Positions 33,497 to 43,881 of a DNA stretch of 64,000 bases are shown here, piece by piece; within the stretch, counting starts at the first letter, position 1; each line of letters starts with the position of its first letter. Both the position numbers and the translations under genes were made by a program. Source of the stretch: Actinomyces oris (lineage in GTDB: Bacteria > Actinomycetota > Actinomycetes > Actinomycetales > Actinomycetaceae). The stretch covers positions 62,001 through 126,000 of the forward strand of contig NZ_MSKS01000009.1 of assembly GCF_001937445.1 (NCBI RefSeq). Direction: 5' to 3'. The notes beneath the pieces are model-generated. The model searched no databases. It was given only the letters and a program-made list of their open reading frames with translations, and was not told where the DNA came from.

Positions 33497-34369
33497 CTAC
33501 TCCCAGGTGGCGGTCGCGGGGTCCACTCCCTCAGACCTGGCGCATGCGTCGATGACGTCCTTGAGCCAGGCCGCCAGACCAGGCGCGCGTTTGTCGTAGT
33601 AGCGGGCATAGCGTTCGTCCGCCACATAGCCGCGGGCGATGATGACCTGCTTGGAGGTGGAGACCTCGAACCACCGGTTGAAGTCCTTGCGGTGCCACCG
33701 CGCCAGGGCATTGGCCTCGGGGCTGCCCGGCTCAACGCCGCTGCGCATCGCCTCGGCAAGCGCGGTCTCCAGAGCGACGGTCTCCTCGTGCGCCTGCTCC
33801 CAGTTGGCGCGAGACATCCGGGCCTTGCGCCGGTAGGACTCGGCCCACTCCGGTGTATCACCCCACTGCGCGCGGGCCTCCTCGACATAGACGGGGTCCC
33901 AGTCGGTCCCCCAGATCTCCGCCATCTCAGCCACGGAGATCCTCGCCCCCAGCTGCTGTATGTCTATCACCATGTCGATGGAGCTGAGCTTGTGCTGCAG
34001 GTGGGAGATCTGTCCTTGCACCAGCTCGCGCTGACGGCGCAGGTGCGTGAGCGCGTCAGTGCCCGGCTCGTCGAGGACCGTCTTGATGTCGGCCAGGCTC
34101 ATGCCGGTCTGCCGGTAGACGAGAACCTGCTGGATGCGCATGATGTCCGCCTCGCTGTAGAGCCGGTAGCCGGCGGCACTGCGCCGGGAGGGATGCACCA
34201 GACCGGACTCGTCCCAGTGATGCAGCGCCCTGACGCTGACGCCCAGGAGCGTTGAGACCTCACCGACCGTCATAGCGATGTCCGCGTCGTCGGGCACGGC
34301 GCTCATTGCGGTGTCGGCTGCTGTGTCATGTCTCCCGGTTCCGTCATGACGCTGTTGAGAGTCCTTCAC
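33497..34369 (-). CDS. TipA-like MerR-family regulator with TipAS ligand domain
   Basis: 290 aa. GTG start at 34369 with AGGAAGGA upstream. N-terminal MerR winged helix at about residues 33-100 (TVGEVSTLLGVSVRALHHWDESGLVHPSRR), a coiled-coil dimer helix (LTHLRRQRELVQGQISHLQHK), then a TipAS-like domain (about 155-290: WGDTPEWAESYRRKARMS, and NRWFEVSTSKQVIIARGYVADERYARYYDK). In Streptomyces TipAL this domain binds thiopeptide antibiotics covalently and activates transcription. No thiopeptide target operon is adjacent, so it may control distant genes. Confidence 0.87.
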   Translation of the reverse strand: MKDSQQRHDGTGRHDTAADTAMSAVPDDADIAMTVGEVSTLLGVSVRALHHWDESGLVHPSRRSAAGYRLYSEADIMRIQQVLVYRQTGMSLADIKTVLDEPGTDALTHLRRQRELVQGQISHLQHKLSSIDMVIDIQQLGARISVAEMAEIWGTDWDPVYVEEARAQWGDTPEWAESYRRKARMSRANWEQAHEETVALETALAEAMRSGVEPGSPEANALARWHRKDFNRWFEVSTSKQVIIARGYVADERYARYYDKRAPGLAAWLKDVIDACARSEGVDPATATWE

Positions 34370-34538
34370 CCTGTGTCCTTCCTCAGTACTCGCTCCGGCC
34401 GGCAGGTGTCCTGGCACATGCCGTCCACCGTGATGCCTCCCGCTGCGTGAGGGTCAACTCCTCACGGTCACCACGAGGTTATCCACAGGCGGCCGATTCA
34501 CTGTGGCGCCGACGGCCGGTTGACGTCCACGATGGCGT

Positions 34539-35135
34539 ATGGCTCGTTTCGTCCCGGTTCCCGGTCACGCCGCCGTGGCCCACCTGTCCGCCCGCCCACT
34601 CTCCCCCGTTCTAGGCACACTTCCACCCCAGGATATGCAGGTACTCAGGTGCGCCGGGCTCGACCCCCGGCTGCTGGTCAACATCCTGGGCAACCTGCAA
34701 CCGGCCGACACTCTGCGCTCGGCCGAGGGACGTATGCGGGCCATTGCCGCTGCAATGCCCTGCCGGGGTGTGCTTCTGGCGAGCACCGCCCTGTGGGTGC
34801 ACGTCGGCGGGCCAGCTCCCGACGCCCTGGAGGTGAGCCTGCCCGGAGGCCGTCGAAGTCGACTGCCCTACCTGGTGACCAGACGAGGCCGGCTGCCCCA
34901 CTGCGACACGACCGTGATCAGTGGTATCACCTGCGCCACGATCGCCCGAGCCGCCGTCGACATCGCCCGCCTGGGGCCGCCGGTGCAGGCAGTGCAAGCC
35001 ATTATGGCGGCCCGCGACCATGGAGTGAGCCGAGTCCGTCTCCTGCTCACGCTCAACCACTGCCGTGGGGCCGCCAGCAGAGGCTGCCCGCGGGCGCAGC
35101 ACATCATCGAGGAGGTCATGACCGGCGCGTCATAG
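34539..35135 (+). CDS. AbiEi-like (type IV antitoxin-related) protein
   Basis: 198 aa. The central part resembles the C-terminal domain of AbiEi-type proteins: a conserved STALWVHVGGPAP segment, then LPYLVTRRGRLPHCDTTVISGITCATIARAAVDIARLG. The N-terminal winged helix of AbiEi antitoxins is not evident and no AbiEii nucleotidyltransferase is nearby, so it is an orphan. It converges with relA, whose stop is 18 bases away. Start at 34539 has no clear SD; the next candidate is MQVLRCAG. Confidence 0.6.
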   Translation: MARFVPVPGHAAVAHLSARPLSPVLGTLPPQDMQVLRCAGLDPRLLVNILGNLQPADTLRSAEGRMRAIAAAMPCRGVLLASTALWVHVGGPAPDALEVSLPGGRRSRLPYLVTRRGRLPHCDTTVISGITCATIARAAVDIARLGPPVQAVQAIMAARDHGVSRVRLLLTLNHCRGAASRGCPRAQHIIEEVMTGAS

Positions 35136-35153
35136 CCGGCGCCCAGAATCTGC

Positions 35154-37481
35154 TCAACTGGAGCGGCGCGCGGCGGACAAGCTTCTGCGCGCCTCGAAGA
35201 CGCCGTCGATGCGCCGCAGGGCCGCCAGCGTGTGGTCCAGGTGCCCGGCCTCGGCCAACTCGACGACGAACCGCCCGGTGACAACCCGGTCCCGGCTCGT
35301 ACCGATGCTGGCACTGACAAGGTTGACGTGGCTGTCCGCCAGTGCCCGGGTGATGTCGGCGAGAAGGCCCCCACGGTCCAGGGCCTCAACCTCCACCTGG
35401 ACCAGGTAGGCCGACTGGGCGTGATCCGCCCAGGAGACGGTGATGAGGCGCTCGGGCTCGCGCTGGAGCTGATCGACGTTCTGGCAGTCGGCCCGGTGTA
35501 CTGAAACACCCGAGCCCCTGGTGATGAAGCCGACGATGGGGTCGCCCGGCATGGGGGTGCAGCAGCGCGCCAGCTTGACGTAGACGTCGCCCTCATCCAT
35601 TCCTGCGACGACGACTCCGGCATCGGCCGTTCGTGGACGCCGGTGCGCCGTGGCCCGAGTGGGCAGGACTCCCTCCGCGAGAGTCTCCTCGGCGCCGTCC
35701 TCCCCGCCCATGGTGGCCACCAGAGTGTCGACGACGTGCTGGGCCGACACGTGCCCCTCACCCACCGCGGCGTACAGGCCGTCGATGTCGACCTTGTCGA
35801 GGGTCTTGGCCACGTTCATGAGGGTCTCATGGCTCATGAGGCGCTGAAGAGGCAGGTTCTGCTTACGCAGGGTGCGGGCAATGGCGCCCTTGCCCTCCTC
35901 GATGGCCTCCTCACGGCGCTCCTTGGAGAACCACGAACGGATCTTGTTACGCGCGCGGGTGGAGGCGACGAAGGAGAGCCAGTCGCGCGAGGGACCGGCG
36001 TTAATGGCCTTGGAGGTGAAGACCTCCACCGTGTCGCCGTTCTCCAGGCGCGTGTCCAGGGGCACCAGTCGGCTGTTGACGCGCGCCCCCACGGTACGGT
36101 GGCCGACCTCGGTGTGGACGGCGTAGGCGAAGTCCACCGGGGTGGCTCCCGCAGGCAGGGCCAGGACATCGCCCCGGGGGGTGAAGACGTAGACCTGGTC
36201 CCCGGCCATCTCGTAGCGCAGGGCGTCGAGGAACTCGGTGGGGTCCTGGGTCTCCTTCTGCCAGTCCACAAGCTGACGCAGCCAGCCCATGTCGCCCTGG
36301 TCGGAGTCTCCGGGTCTGCCTCCCAGGGCGCTGGGGCCCGAGGCGTTGGGGTCCTCCTTGTAACGCCAGTGCGCCGCCACGCCGTACTCGGCCATGCGGT
36401 GCATCTCGTGGGTGCGGATCTGGATCTCCACCGGCTTGCCACCCGGCCCCACGACAGTGGTGTGCAGCGACTGGTAGAGGTTGAACTTGGGGACGGCGAT
36501 GTAGTCCTTGAAGCGCCCGCTCATGGGGGTCCAGCGCGAGTGCAGGGAACCGAGCACCGCGTAGCAGTCCTGGACGGTGTCGACGATGACCCGCACCGCC
36601 ACCAGGTCGTAGATGTCGTCGAACTCCTTCCCCCGCACGATCATCTTCTGGTAGATCGAGTAGTAGTGCTTGGGTCGCCCGGTCACGGCGCCCTTGATCT
36701 TGTTGACCCTCAGGTCCTCCTCGATCTGGAGGCGAACCTGGCGCAGGTACTCCTCGCGAGCCGGGGCCCGCTCCGCCACCATGTGCTCGATCTCCTCGTA
36801 CACGCCCGGGTAGAGGGCCTTGAAGGACCGATCCTCCAGCTCCCACTTGATCGTGTTCATCCCCAGGCGGTGGGCCAGAGGCGCATAGATCTCCAGGGTC
36901 TCCTTGGCCTTGCGGGCGGCGTTCTCCGCAGAGACGTACTTCCAGGTGCGGGCGTTGTGAAGCCGGTCGCCGAGCTTGATGACCAGGACCCGGATGTCCT
37001 TGGACATCGCGATGATCATCTTGCGCACCGTCTCGGCCTGGGCGGCCTCCCCGTACTGGAGCTTGTCGAGCTTGGTGACGCCGTCGACGAGCAGGCTGAT
37101 CTCGTCACCGAAGTCGGCGCGCAGGCGCTCGAGGGTGTAGTCGGTGTCCTCCACGGTATCGTGCAGGACGGCTGCCGCCAGGGTCTGGGCCGTCATCCCC
37201 AGCTCGGCCAGGATGGTCGCCACTGCCACCGGGTGGGTGATGTAGGGCTCCCCGGACTTGCGTCGCTGGCCGGAGTGAGCCTTCTCCGCCACCTCGTAGG
37301 CGCGCACGATGAGGCTCGTGTCGGCCTTGGGGTGGTTGGCGCGCACCGCGCGCAGCAGCGGCTCGATGGCCGCTGGCGTGGAGTGCCCCCGGGAACCGAA
37401 CCACGCCAGACGGCTGCGCACGCGCGAGCCGGGGACAACACTGTCACCTGACGTGTCCGGGGTGTTCTTCGTCTCCGTCAT
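35154..37481 (-). CDS. relA: Bifunctional (p)ppGpp synthetase/hydrolase RelA/SpoT
   Basis: 775 aa. Makes and degrades the alarmone (p)ppGpp. N-terminal HD hydrolase domain with [12 protein letters not shown]; synthetase domain with [16 protein letters not shown] and the [20 protein letters not shown] segment; TGS domain ([27 protein letters not shown]); zinc-finger and ACT domains ([35 protein letters not shown]). All catalytic motifs for both activities are seen. The ATG at 37481 follows TATGAT by 6 bases, so a leaderless mRNA is likely; upstream codons are Arg/His-rich and unrelated. Sits downstream of apt in the usual actinobacterial order. Confidence 0.96.
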   Translation of the reverse strand: MTETKNTPDTSGDSVVPGSRVRSRLAWFGSRGHSTPAAIEPLLRAVRANHPKADTSLIVRAYEVAEKAHSGQRRKSGEPYITHPVAVATILAELGMTAQTLAAAVLHDTVEDTDYTLERLRADFGDEISLLVDGVTKLDKLQYGEAAQAETVRKMIIAMSKDIRVLVIKLGDRLHNARTWKYVSAENAARKAKETLEIYAPLAHRLGMNTIKWELEDRSFKALYPGVYEEIEHMVAERAPAREEYLRQVRLQIEEDLRVNKIKGAVTGRPKHYYSIYQKMIVRGKEFDDIYDLVAVRVIVDTVQDCYAVLGSLHSRWTPMSGRFKDYIAVPKFNLYQSLHTTVVGPGGKPVEIQIRTHEMHRMAEYGVAAHWRYKEDPNASGPSALGGRPGDSDQGDMGWLRQLVDWQKETQDPTEFLDALRYEMAGDQVYVFTPRGDVLALPAGATPVDFAYAVHTEVGHRTVGARVNSRLVPLDTRLENGDTVEVFTSKAINAGPSRDWLSFVASTRARNKIRSWFSKERREEAIEEGKGAIARTLRKQNLPLQRLMSHETLMNVAKTLDKVDIDGLYAAVGEGHVSAQHVVDTLVATMGGEDGAEETLAEGVLPTRATAHRRPRTADAGVVVAGMDEGDVYVKLARCCTPMPGDPIVGFITRGSGVSVHRADCQNVDQLQREPERLITVSWADHAQSAYLVQVEVEALDRGGLLADITRALADSHVNLVSASIGTSRDRVVTGRFVVELAEAGHLDHTLAALRRIDGVFEARRSLSAARRSS

Positions 37482-37487
37482 TAACGC

Positions 37488-37493
37488 ATCATA
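37488..37493 (-). promoter_or_regulatory. -10 element of relA
   Basis: TATGAT on the minus strand, 6 bases before the relA ATG. No consensus -35 at the expected distance (ACGCCT). Indicates relA can be transcribed separately from apt. Confidence 0.6.
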
Positions 37494-37628
37494 TAGCGGC
37501 CGGCACACCGAGGCGTGTCGGCGCTGCCGATGGCCGTGTGGTGTCGCGTCCTTCAGGGTCACGACACCACACCGGAATCAGCAGTGGCAGAGGACAGGGC
37601 GAAGCGAAGGCGCCGCCCGATCCTCGTC

Positions 37629-38186
37629 TCAGAAGATGACGATCGAGTCGACTTCACGCCCCTGGAGCCGGCCGCGACCGCCGAGGTCCGACAGCTCCAG
37701 AAGCATGCAGATGGCCTCCACCGAGGCGCCGGCCTGCTCAATGAGGGAGATGGAGGCGGCGGCCGTCCCACCTGTGGCCAGAACGTCGTCGATGACCAGG
37801 ACGCGCGCGCCCTTGGTGACGGTCTCGGGCCTCAGCTCCATCCTGGCCGTGCCGTACTCGAGTGCGTAGTCCACGCCAATGACCGGGCCGGGCAGCTTGC
37901 CACCCTTGCGCACCGTGATCATGCCGACCCCGAGCCGAACCGCCAAGGGCGCCGCCAGGATGAAGCCGCGCGACTCAAGCCCCGCGATCGCATCGATCCG
38001 CCCCCGGTAGTGATCGGCCAGCCCCTCGACGAGACCGGCGAAGGCCTGTCCATCGGCCAGGAGCGGAGTGATGTCCCGGAAGAGGACCCCCGGCTCGGGG
38101 AAGTCGGGAATCTCGCGCAGGTGGCTCAAGACCAGCCTGGTCAGAGACTCGGGCACCGAATCGGAATGGGCCACGGGAGCGGTCAT
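37629..38186 (-). CDS. apt: Adenine phosphoribosyltransferase
   Basis: 185 aa salvage enzyme converting adenine and PRPP to AMP. PRPP-binding loop VLVIDDVLATGGTAAA near residue 130; adenine-site residues ESRGFILAAPLA; PDFPEPGVLFRDITPLL at the N-terminus. The ATG overlaps the secF stop (ATGA), so translation is coupled. Confidence 0.95.
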   Translation of the reverse strand: MTAPVAHSDSVPESLTRLVLSHLREIPDFPEPGVLFRDITPLLADGQAFAGLVEGLADHYRGRIDAIAGLESRGFILAAPLAVRLGVGMITVRKGGKLPGPVIGVDYALEYGTARMELRPETVTKGARVLVIDDVLATGGTAAASISLIEQAGASVEAICMLLELSDLGGRGRLQGREVDSIVIF

Positions 38187-39286
38187 CTGCGCTTCTTCTT
38201 CCTTTTTGGCTGAGCCGCCACGCCGAGGTGGTGGCCGGGAGTGACTGGTGAGGCGGCCGGAACCGCGTCAATCTTAGCCAGTTCCTCGACGTCGTCACCG
38301 GCCTCCTCCCGACGGTGCTGGCGCGCTGCGGCAACCTTGGCGGCCTGCTCCTTGATGCGCTTCTCACGTGAGCGCAGGTCCACCAGGAGCGGGGTGGCCA
38401 GGAAGATCGAGGACAGGGTCCCGGCGATCATGCCGATGAACAGTGTCAGGGCGATGTCACGCAGCGTTCCCGCGCCCAGGATGAAAGCGCCGACGAACAG
38501 CAGCGAGGCCACCGGGAGCACACCGACCACGGAGGTGTTGATCGAGCGGATGAAGGTCTGGTTGACCGCCAGGTTGGCGAGCTCGGCGTAGGTGGAACGG
38601 CTCTGGGACTCAAAGCCCTCGGTGTTCTCCCGGATCTTGTCGAAGACCACCACCGTGTCGTAAAGGGAGTACCCCAGGATCGTCAGCACACCGATGATCG
38701 TGGCCGGGGTGACCTCGAATCCGGACAGGGCGTAGATGCCCACGGTGACGATGATGTCGTGGCACAGAGCGAGCAGGGCTGCAGCCGCCATCTTCCAGGT
38801 GCGGAAGTACGCCCAGATGAGCAGCCCGACGAAGATGAAGAACAGGACCAGCCCTCGAACCGCCTTCTTCGTGACGTCGGAGGACCAGGTCGGTCCCACG
38901 GTCGTCGCTGAGACGTTGGAGGCGTCGGTCTTGTAGGCGGTGGCAATCTGACCGGCCAACGAGTCGAGGCGCTGCTTGCTCAGCTGAGTGGTCTGCACCC
39001 TGACCGATGACGACCCCATGGTGGTCACCGAGGAGCCGGCCGCCAGGTCGCTCTTGGAGAGGACCTCGTTGGCGGGACGCTCTGAGGGGGAGGACAGCCC
39101 GGTGACCGTGATCTCCGAACCGCCCTTGAAGTCGATGCCCGGAGTGAGTCCCACGGTGCTCAGGAGCGTGGCCGAGCCCAGGATGATGACGACGGCGATG
39201 AGGTACCAGACTTTCCGTTTGCCGACGAAGGCGATGGATGTCTTAGCCGAGTAGAGCTCGTTACCGAGCGTGGCGAGAGACTTCAC
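38183..39286 (-). CDS. secF: Protein translocase subunit SecF
   Basis: 367 aa inner-membrane protein that with SecD uses the proton motive force to pull proteins across the membrane. Six TM segments; the first at about residues 27-45. Signature GIDFKGGS near 50 and the SDV-type segment; TM4 with GYSLYDTVVVFDKIRE. The C-terminal tail is long and basic (EKRIKEQAAKVAAARQHRREE, ending PKRKKKRR). GTG start overlaps the secD stop as GTGA. Confidence 0.95.
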   Translation of the reverse strand: MKSLATLGNELYSAKTSIAFVGKRKVWYLIAVVIILGSATLLSTVGLTPGIDFKGGSEITVTGLSSPSERPANEVLSKSDLAAGSSVTTMGSSSVRVQTTQLSKQRLDSLAGQIATAYKTDASNVSATTVGPTWSSDVTKKAVRGLVLFFIFVGLLIWAYFRTWKMAAAALLALCHDIIVTVGIYALSGFEVTPATIIGVLTILGYSLYDTVVVFDKIRENTEGFESQSRSTYAELANLAVNQTFIRSINTSVVGVLPVASLLFVGAFILGAGTLRDIALTLFIGMIAGTLSSIFLATPLLVDLRSREKRIKEQAAKVAAARQHRREEAGDDVEELAKIDAVPAASPVTPGHHLGVAAQPKRKKKRR

Positions 39287-41334
39287 TTCGTCTCACCGTC
39301 CTTTCCCTTGTCGGCCGCGACATCGACCGCGTCGCCCTCCTGCTGCTCAGCCTCACCGTCGGACTCTTCAGCTGCGCGCTGCGGGCTCTCGGCGTTCCTG
39401 CGGGCCTCGGCCTTTCGGCGCGCCAGCGACCCGGCCACGCGGTCGGCGACGGCCTCGCGCCCCCTGCCGTAGGTCGAGGACGTCGCCCCGAGGTGCTCGG
39501 GGTCAAGGCCGGAGAGGCGGTGCCCCTCACCGAAGAAACGGAATCGGACGATCCACTCCATCATCGGGTGGGTGAAGAAGATGATGATGGCCAGGTCCAC
39601 GCACGTGGTCACCCCCAGGGTGAAGGCGAATCCCTGGACCCCGCCGACGGCCAGGAAGTACAGGACGATCGCGGCCACGAGGTTGACGGCGTCGGACACG
39701 AGGATCGTGCGCCTGGCGTGCTTCCATCCCTCATCGATCGCAGTCCTCAGGGTCCGTCCCTGACGCACCTCGTCACGGATGCGCTCGAAGTAGATGATGA
39801 AGGAGTCGACTGTGATGCCGATGGAGATGATGAGTCCGGCGACCCCCGCCAGGGACAGGCGGTAGCCCATGGTCGCGCTCAGGGTCGCGATGACCAGGTA
39901 GGTGCCGGCTGCTGCCACCACCAGGGAGGCCACGGCCACCACCGCCAGGCCACGGTACTGCCAGGCCAGGTAGAGGATGATGAGAGCGAAGCCGATGAGC
40001 CCGGCGATCAGGCCGTTGCGCAGCTGCTCGGTTCCCAAGGTGGCGGAGATCTGCTGCTCGGACTGCACCGTGAAACTCAGCGGCAGCGAGCCGAAGGAGA
40101 GCTGGTTGGCCAGCGTGTTGGCCTGGTTCTGGGTGAAGCCACCGGTGATCTGGACCCGCCCGTCGGTGATGGGCGAGTGGACGGTCTCGTTGAAACCGGA
40201 GGCCATGATGGTCAGGCCGTCCAGGACGATGGCGAACTGGGCCTTGTCACCACTGCTCTGAGCCTGCTGGTTCTGAGCGCCCTGCGCGCCGGCGGCGCTC
40301 GCCTGGTCGCGGTAGGCCAGCAGCCGCTTGGACAGCTCGGCGAACTTCTTGGTGCCGTCAGCGTTGAAGGCCAGCGAGACGACCCACTGGTTGGTGGCCT
40401 GCCCTCGGGAGTCGGTTTCCAGGCCCGAGTTGGCGCTCTTGAGCTCGGTCCCGGTGATCTCGGCCGGGCCGAGGATGTAGGCGCCGTGTTGCCGGGAGCC
40501 GGCCTCCTTGGAGCAGGAGATGACGGCGACCTTGGGGTCCTGCGTCTGCCCCGTGAGGTTCTTCGGGTCGGAGCAGTCGGTCATGTAGCCGTCGTAGAGG
40601 AGCTTCTCGGTGATCCAGGAGTCCGACGAGTTCGTCTTGTCCTGAGCGGGAAGCGGGGCGGAGGAGATGACGCCGTCCTGGTTGACGTCCGCCAGCTGCT
40701 TGGCGATCTCCTCGGGAGTCCTGGGCTGTGCCGTCGACTGAGCCGTGGGCTGCGCGGTGGGGGCCGGGGTTGCGGCCGGCTGCTCGCCCTCGCCTGCGCC
40801 CTCCTCCTCGGCGCCCTCCGAGTCCGCTGCCGGCTGAGTAGCCTCGCTGGTGGCGCTCGGGCTGGGCTGAGCCGTCGGCGCCGGGGTCGCCGCACCGGAG
40901 GGGTTCTGGCTGGCGATGCTCTTGGCGGCCTGCTGGGCGCTGCCCGGCAGGATGCGAAGGACCGGTCGGAAGTACATGACGGCGGAGGTCCGCACCAGCT
41001 CCAGGGTGGCCTGGCTGGGCTTGCCGGGCAGCGAGACCACGATGTTCTGTCCGCCCTGGCGGGAGATCTGCGCCTCGGAGACGCCGGAGGCGTCGACGCG
41101 CTGGCGGATGACCTCGATGGCCTGCTCGACGTCCTCGTCGCTGATGGCCGAGCCGTCGGAGGTGGTGGGCGTCAGAATGAGCTGGGTACCACCCTCGAGA
41201 TCGAGGGCGAGTCCGGGGGTGAGCGAGGCCTTGTGCCTCATGCTTCCCGCCACGAGCGCACCGAAACCGATGACGAGGACGAGGATGAACATCAGGAGGC
41301 GGCGCCCTGGGCGCTTTCGCTGCTTACTGGACAC
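39283..41334 (-). CDS. secD: Protein translocase subunit SecD
   Basis: 683 aa. TM1 near residues 13-30; P1 periplasmic domain with LDLEGGTQLIL and RVDASGVSEAQI; C-terminal five-TM RND core (GLIGFALIILYLAWQYRGL, then GITVDSFIIYFERIRDE). A low-complexity insert at residues 148-205 (Ala/Pro/Thr/Glu) interrupts the periplasmic domain, common in actinobacterial SecD. The tail after the last TM is highly charged (ARRKAEARRNAESPQRAAEE). GTG start at 41334 with AGGAAGGG upstream; codons further upstream are not SecD-like. Confidence 0.95.
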   Translation of the reverse strand: MSSKQRKRPGRRLLMFILVLVIGFGALVAGSMRHKASLTPGLALDLEGGTQLILTPTTSDGSAISDEDVEQAIEVIRQRVDASGVSEAQISRQGGQNIVVSLPGKPSQATLELVRTSAVMYFRPVLRILPGSAQQAAKSIASQNPSGAATPAPTAQPSPSATSEATQPAADSEGAEEEGAGEGEQPAATPAPTAQPTAQSTAQPRTPEEIAKQLADVNQDGVISSAPLPAQDKTNSSDSWITEKLLYDGYMTDCSDPKNLTGQTQDPKVAVISCSKEAGSRQHGAYILGPAEITGTELKSANSGLETDSRGQATNQWVVSLAFNADGTKKFAELSKRLLAYRDQASAAGAQGAQNQQAQSSGDKAQFAIVLDGLTIMASGFNETVHSPITDGRVQITGGFTQNQANTLANQLSFGSLPLSFTVQSEQQISATLGTEQLRNGLIAGLIGFALIILYLAWQYRGLAVVAVASLVVAAAGTYLVIATLSATMGYRLSLAGVAGLIISIGITVDSFIIYFERIRDEVRQGRTLRTAIDEGWKHARRTILVSDAVNLVAAIVLYFLAVGGVQGFAFTLGVTTCVDLAIIIFFTHPMMEWIVRFRFFGEGHRLSGLDPEHLGATSSTYGRGREAVADRVAGSLARRKAEARRNAESPQRAAEESDGEAEQQEGDAVDVAADKGKDGETK

Positions 41335-41542
41335 GTGGTCCCTTCCTGGGGTGGAGTGTGCTCGAGCGCATGGCCCGAAGGCTGAGGTGAGTGTGGGGGT
41401 TGGGATGCTAGGCGGGCACCACCATGAGACGCACCGTTTCCGGTGGACTCGGCGAGTCGGGTCGCCAAGCGCGAGTGGGGTCTGCGGGGCTCCGCTGGGA
41501 GCCGCCGCGCTCACATCGTGGGTGAACGGTCGTTTCGCGATG

Positions 41543-41905
41543 TCAGGACTGCGGCTCGGCCGCGTCCTGCTCGGGCTCACGGCTGTCGTCGTCAGCCTGC
41601 TCGACGTCTGAACCGGGCTCCTCATGGGCGGAGGCGGAACCGAAGGGCGGCTCCTCGATAGCAGCGATCGCCCGTTTGCTCCACAGGGTCTCGTCGCCCA
41701 GCGGTGTGGCCAGGGTGACCACATCGCCGTCGACCTCAACGACCGTGCCGTAGAAGCCTCCGATGGTGCGAACCCAGTTGCCGGGCACCAGGCCCTTCTC
41801 AGTACGGCGCTTCTGCTCCTCCTGCACCGCGCGCTGCCTGCGGCTGACGAACCACATCATCAGGAGCATCCCGATGAGCATGATCCAGAGGAAATACGAC
41901 GACAT
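41543..41905 (-). CDS. yajC: Preprotein translocase subunit YajC
   Basis: 120 aa. One TM at residues 3-19 (SYFLWIMLIGMLLMMWF), then the conserved RRQRAVQEEQKRRTEKGLVPGNWVRTIGGFYGTVVEVDGDVVTL core, and an acidic Glu/Asp tail. Partner of SecDF. SD GGAAGAGG seven bases upstream. 208 bases to secD. Confidence 0.92.
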   Translation of the reverse strand: MSSYFLWIMLIGMLLMMWFVSRRQRAVQEEQKRRTEKGLVPGNWVRTIGGFYGTVVEVDGDVVTLATPLGDETLWSKRAIAAIEEPPFGSASAHEEPGSDVEQADDDSREPEQDAAEPQS

Positions 41906-42062
41906 GGAGGCCTCTTCCGTTTCGACTAGGCAGTCTCGGCTGATGCAGACCTACGACTGTCACAGGCCGGCAGTGGCGAGTCTATGGCACGTGGGCCAGA
42001 GCTTTACCTACCGTTGGCGAGTGGTCGGGCACAACTGGGTACCAGCCGGTTACAAAGTGATC

Positions 42063-42080
42063 ACATTACCCGGTTGTCGC

Positions 42081-42092
<12 letters not shown>
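42063..42092 (-). promoter_or_regulatory. Candidate promoter of the yajC-secDF-apt block
   Basis: On the minus strand TTGTTC (42092-42087), 18-base spacer, TAATGT (42068-42063), giving a leader of about 150 bases before yajC. It overlaps the ruvB stop codon. Weak consensus. Confidence 0.35.
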
Positions 42093-43113
<1,021 letters not shown>

Positions 43114-43130
<17 letters not shown>

Positions 43131-43767
43131 CCCCCAACCACCTCAGGGAGGCCCGCAGCAGTGCCGCCATGTCCGGTTCCTGGTCGGCCTGGACGGTATC
43201 AGCCGTCACGGAGGTGACGGCCTGGCGCGCACTGGCCTCGTTCCAGCCGAGCTGCACCAGGGCGGCGACGACCTCGGCGTGGGGCTCGGGACCGCCTGCG
43301 GTCATCGTCTCCGTCCCCCCGGCTGTCTGCGCAGCGGTCCGCGCGGTCCCGAGATCATCCCCGGTGACAGGACCCAGCTTGTCGGCCACGTCCAGGATGA
43401 CGCGCTGAGCACCCTTGGGGCCGAGGCCTGGCACCCGCGTCAGGGCGGCGACGTCCTGCGAGGCGATGGCCCGCCTGAGCGCGTTAGGTGTGTGGACGGC
43501 CAGCATCGCCAGCGCCAGCTTGGCCCCAACCCCTTTGGCGCTCATCAGGGTGCGGAAGCTGTCCCTCTCATCGGTGTCGGCGAAGCCGAACAACGTCAGC
43601 GAGTCCTCACGGACCACCATCTCGGTGTGGACGAGGGTCTCCTCACCGACCTTGAGGCCGGACAGCGTGGTGGGCGTGGCCTGGATACTCATGCCGACGC
43701 CGCCGGCCTCAATGACGGCACTGGTGAGGCCGACACTGAGGACAGTGCCGCGCAGGGAGGCGATCAT
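43114..43767 (-). CDS. ruvA: Holliday junction DNA-binding protein RuvA
   Basis: 217 aa. Domain I OB fold ([13 protein letters not shown], then [17 protein letters not shown]), domain II helix-hairpin-helix pair ([14 protein letters not shown] and [14 protein letters not shown]), domain III UBA-like RuvB-binding segment at the C-terminus ([16 protein letters not shown]). AGGAG eight to nine bases upstream. Confidence 0.96.
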
Positions 43768-43881
43768 GGGCGACTTCTCCTGGGGTTCTCAGCGGGTTGA
43801 GCGCCCTCAGGTCGACTTGACGGACGCCGACGGGGCTCGAACAGACGTTCGGATCCTAGCAGCCTGAGTCCGGCGGTGCCC

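Noticed and set aside
34539-35135. Complete AbiE abortive infection system
   Set aside because: No AbiEii nucleotidyltransferase gene is adjacent, and the N-terminal winged helix of the antitoxin is not evident.
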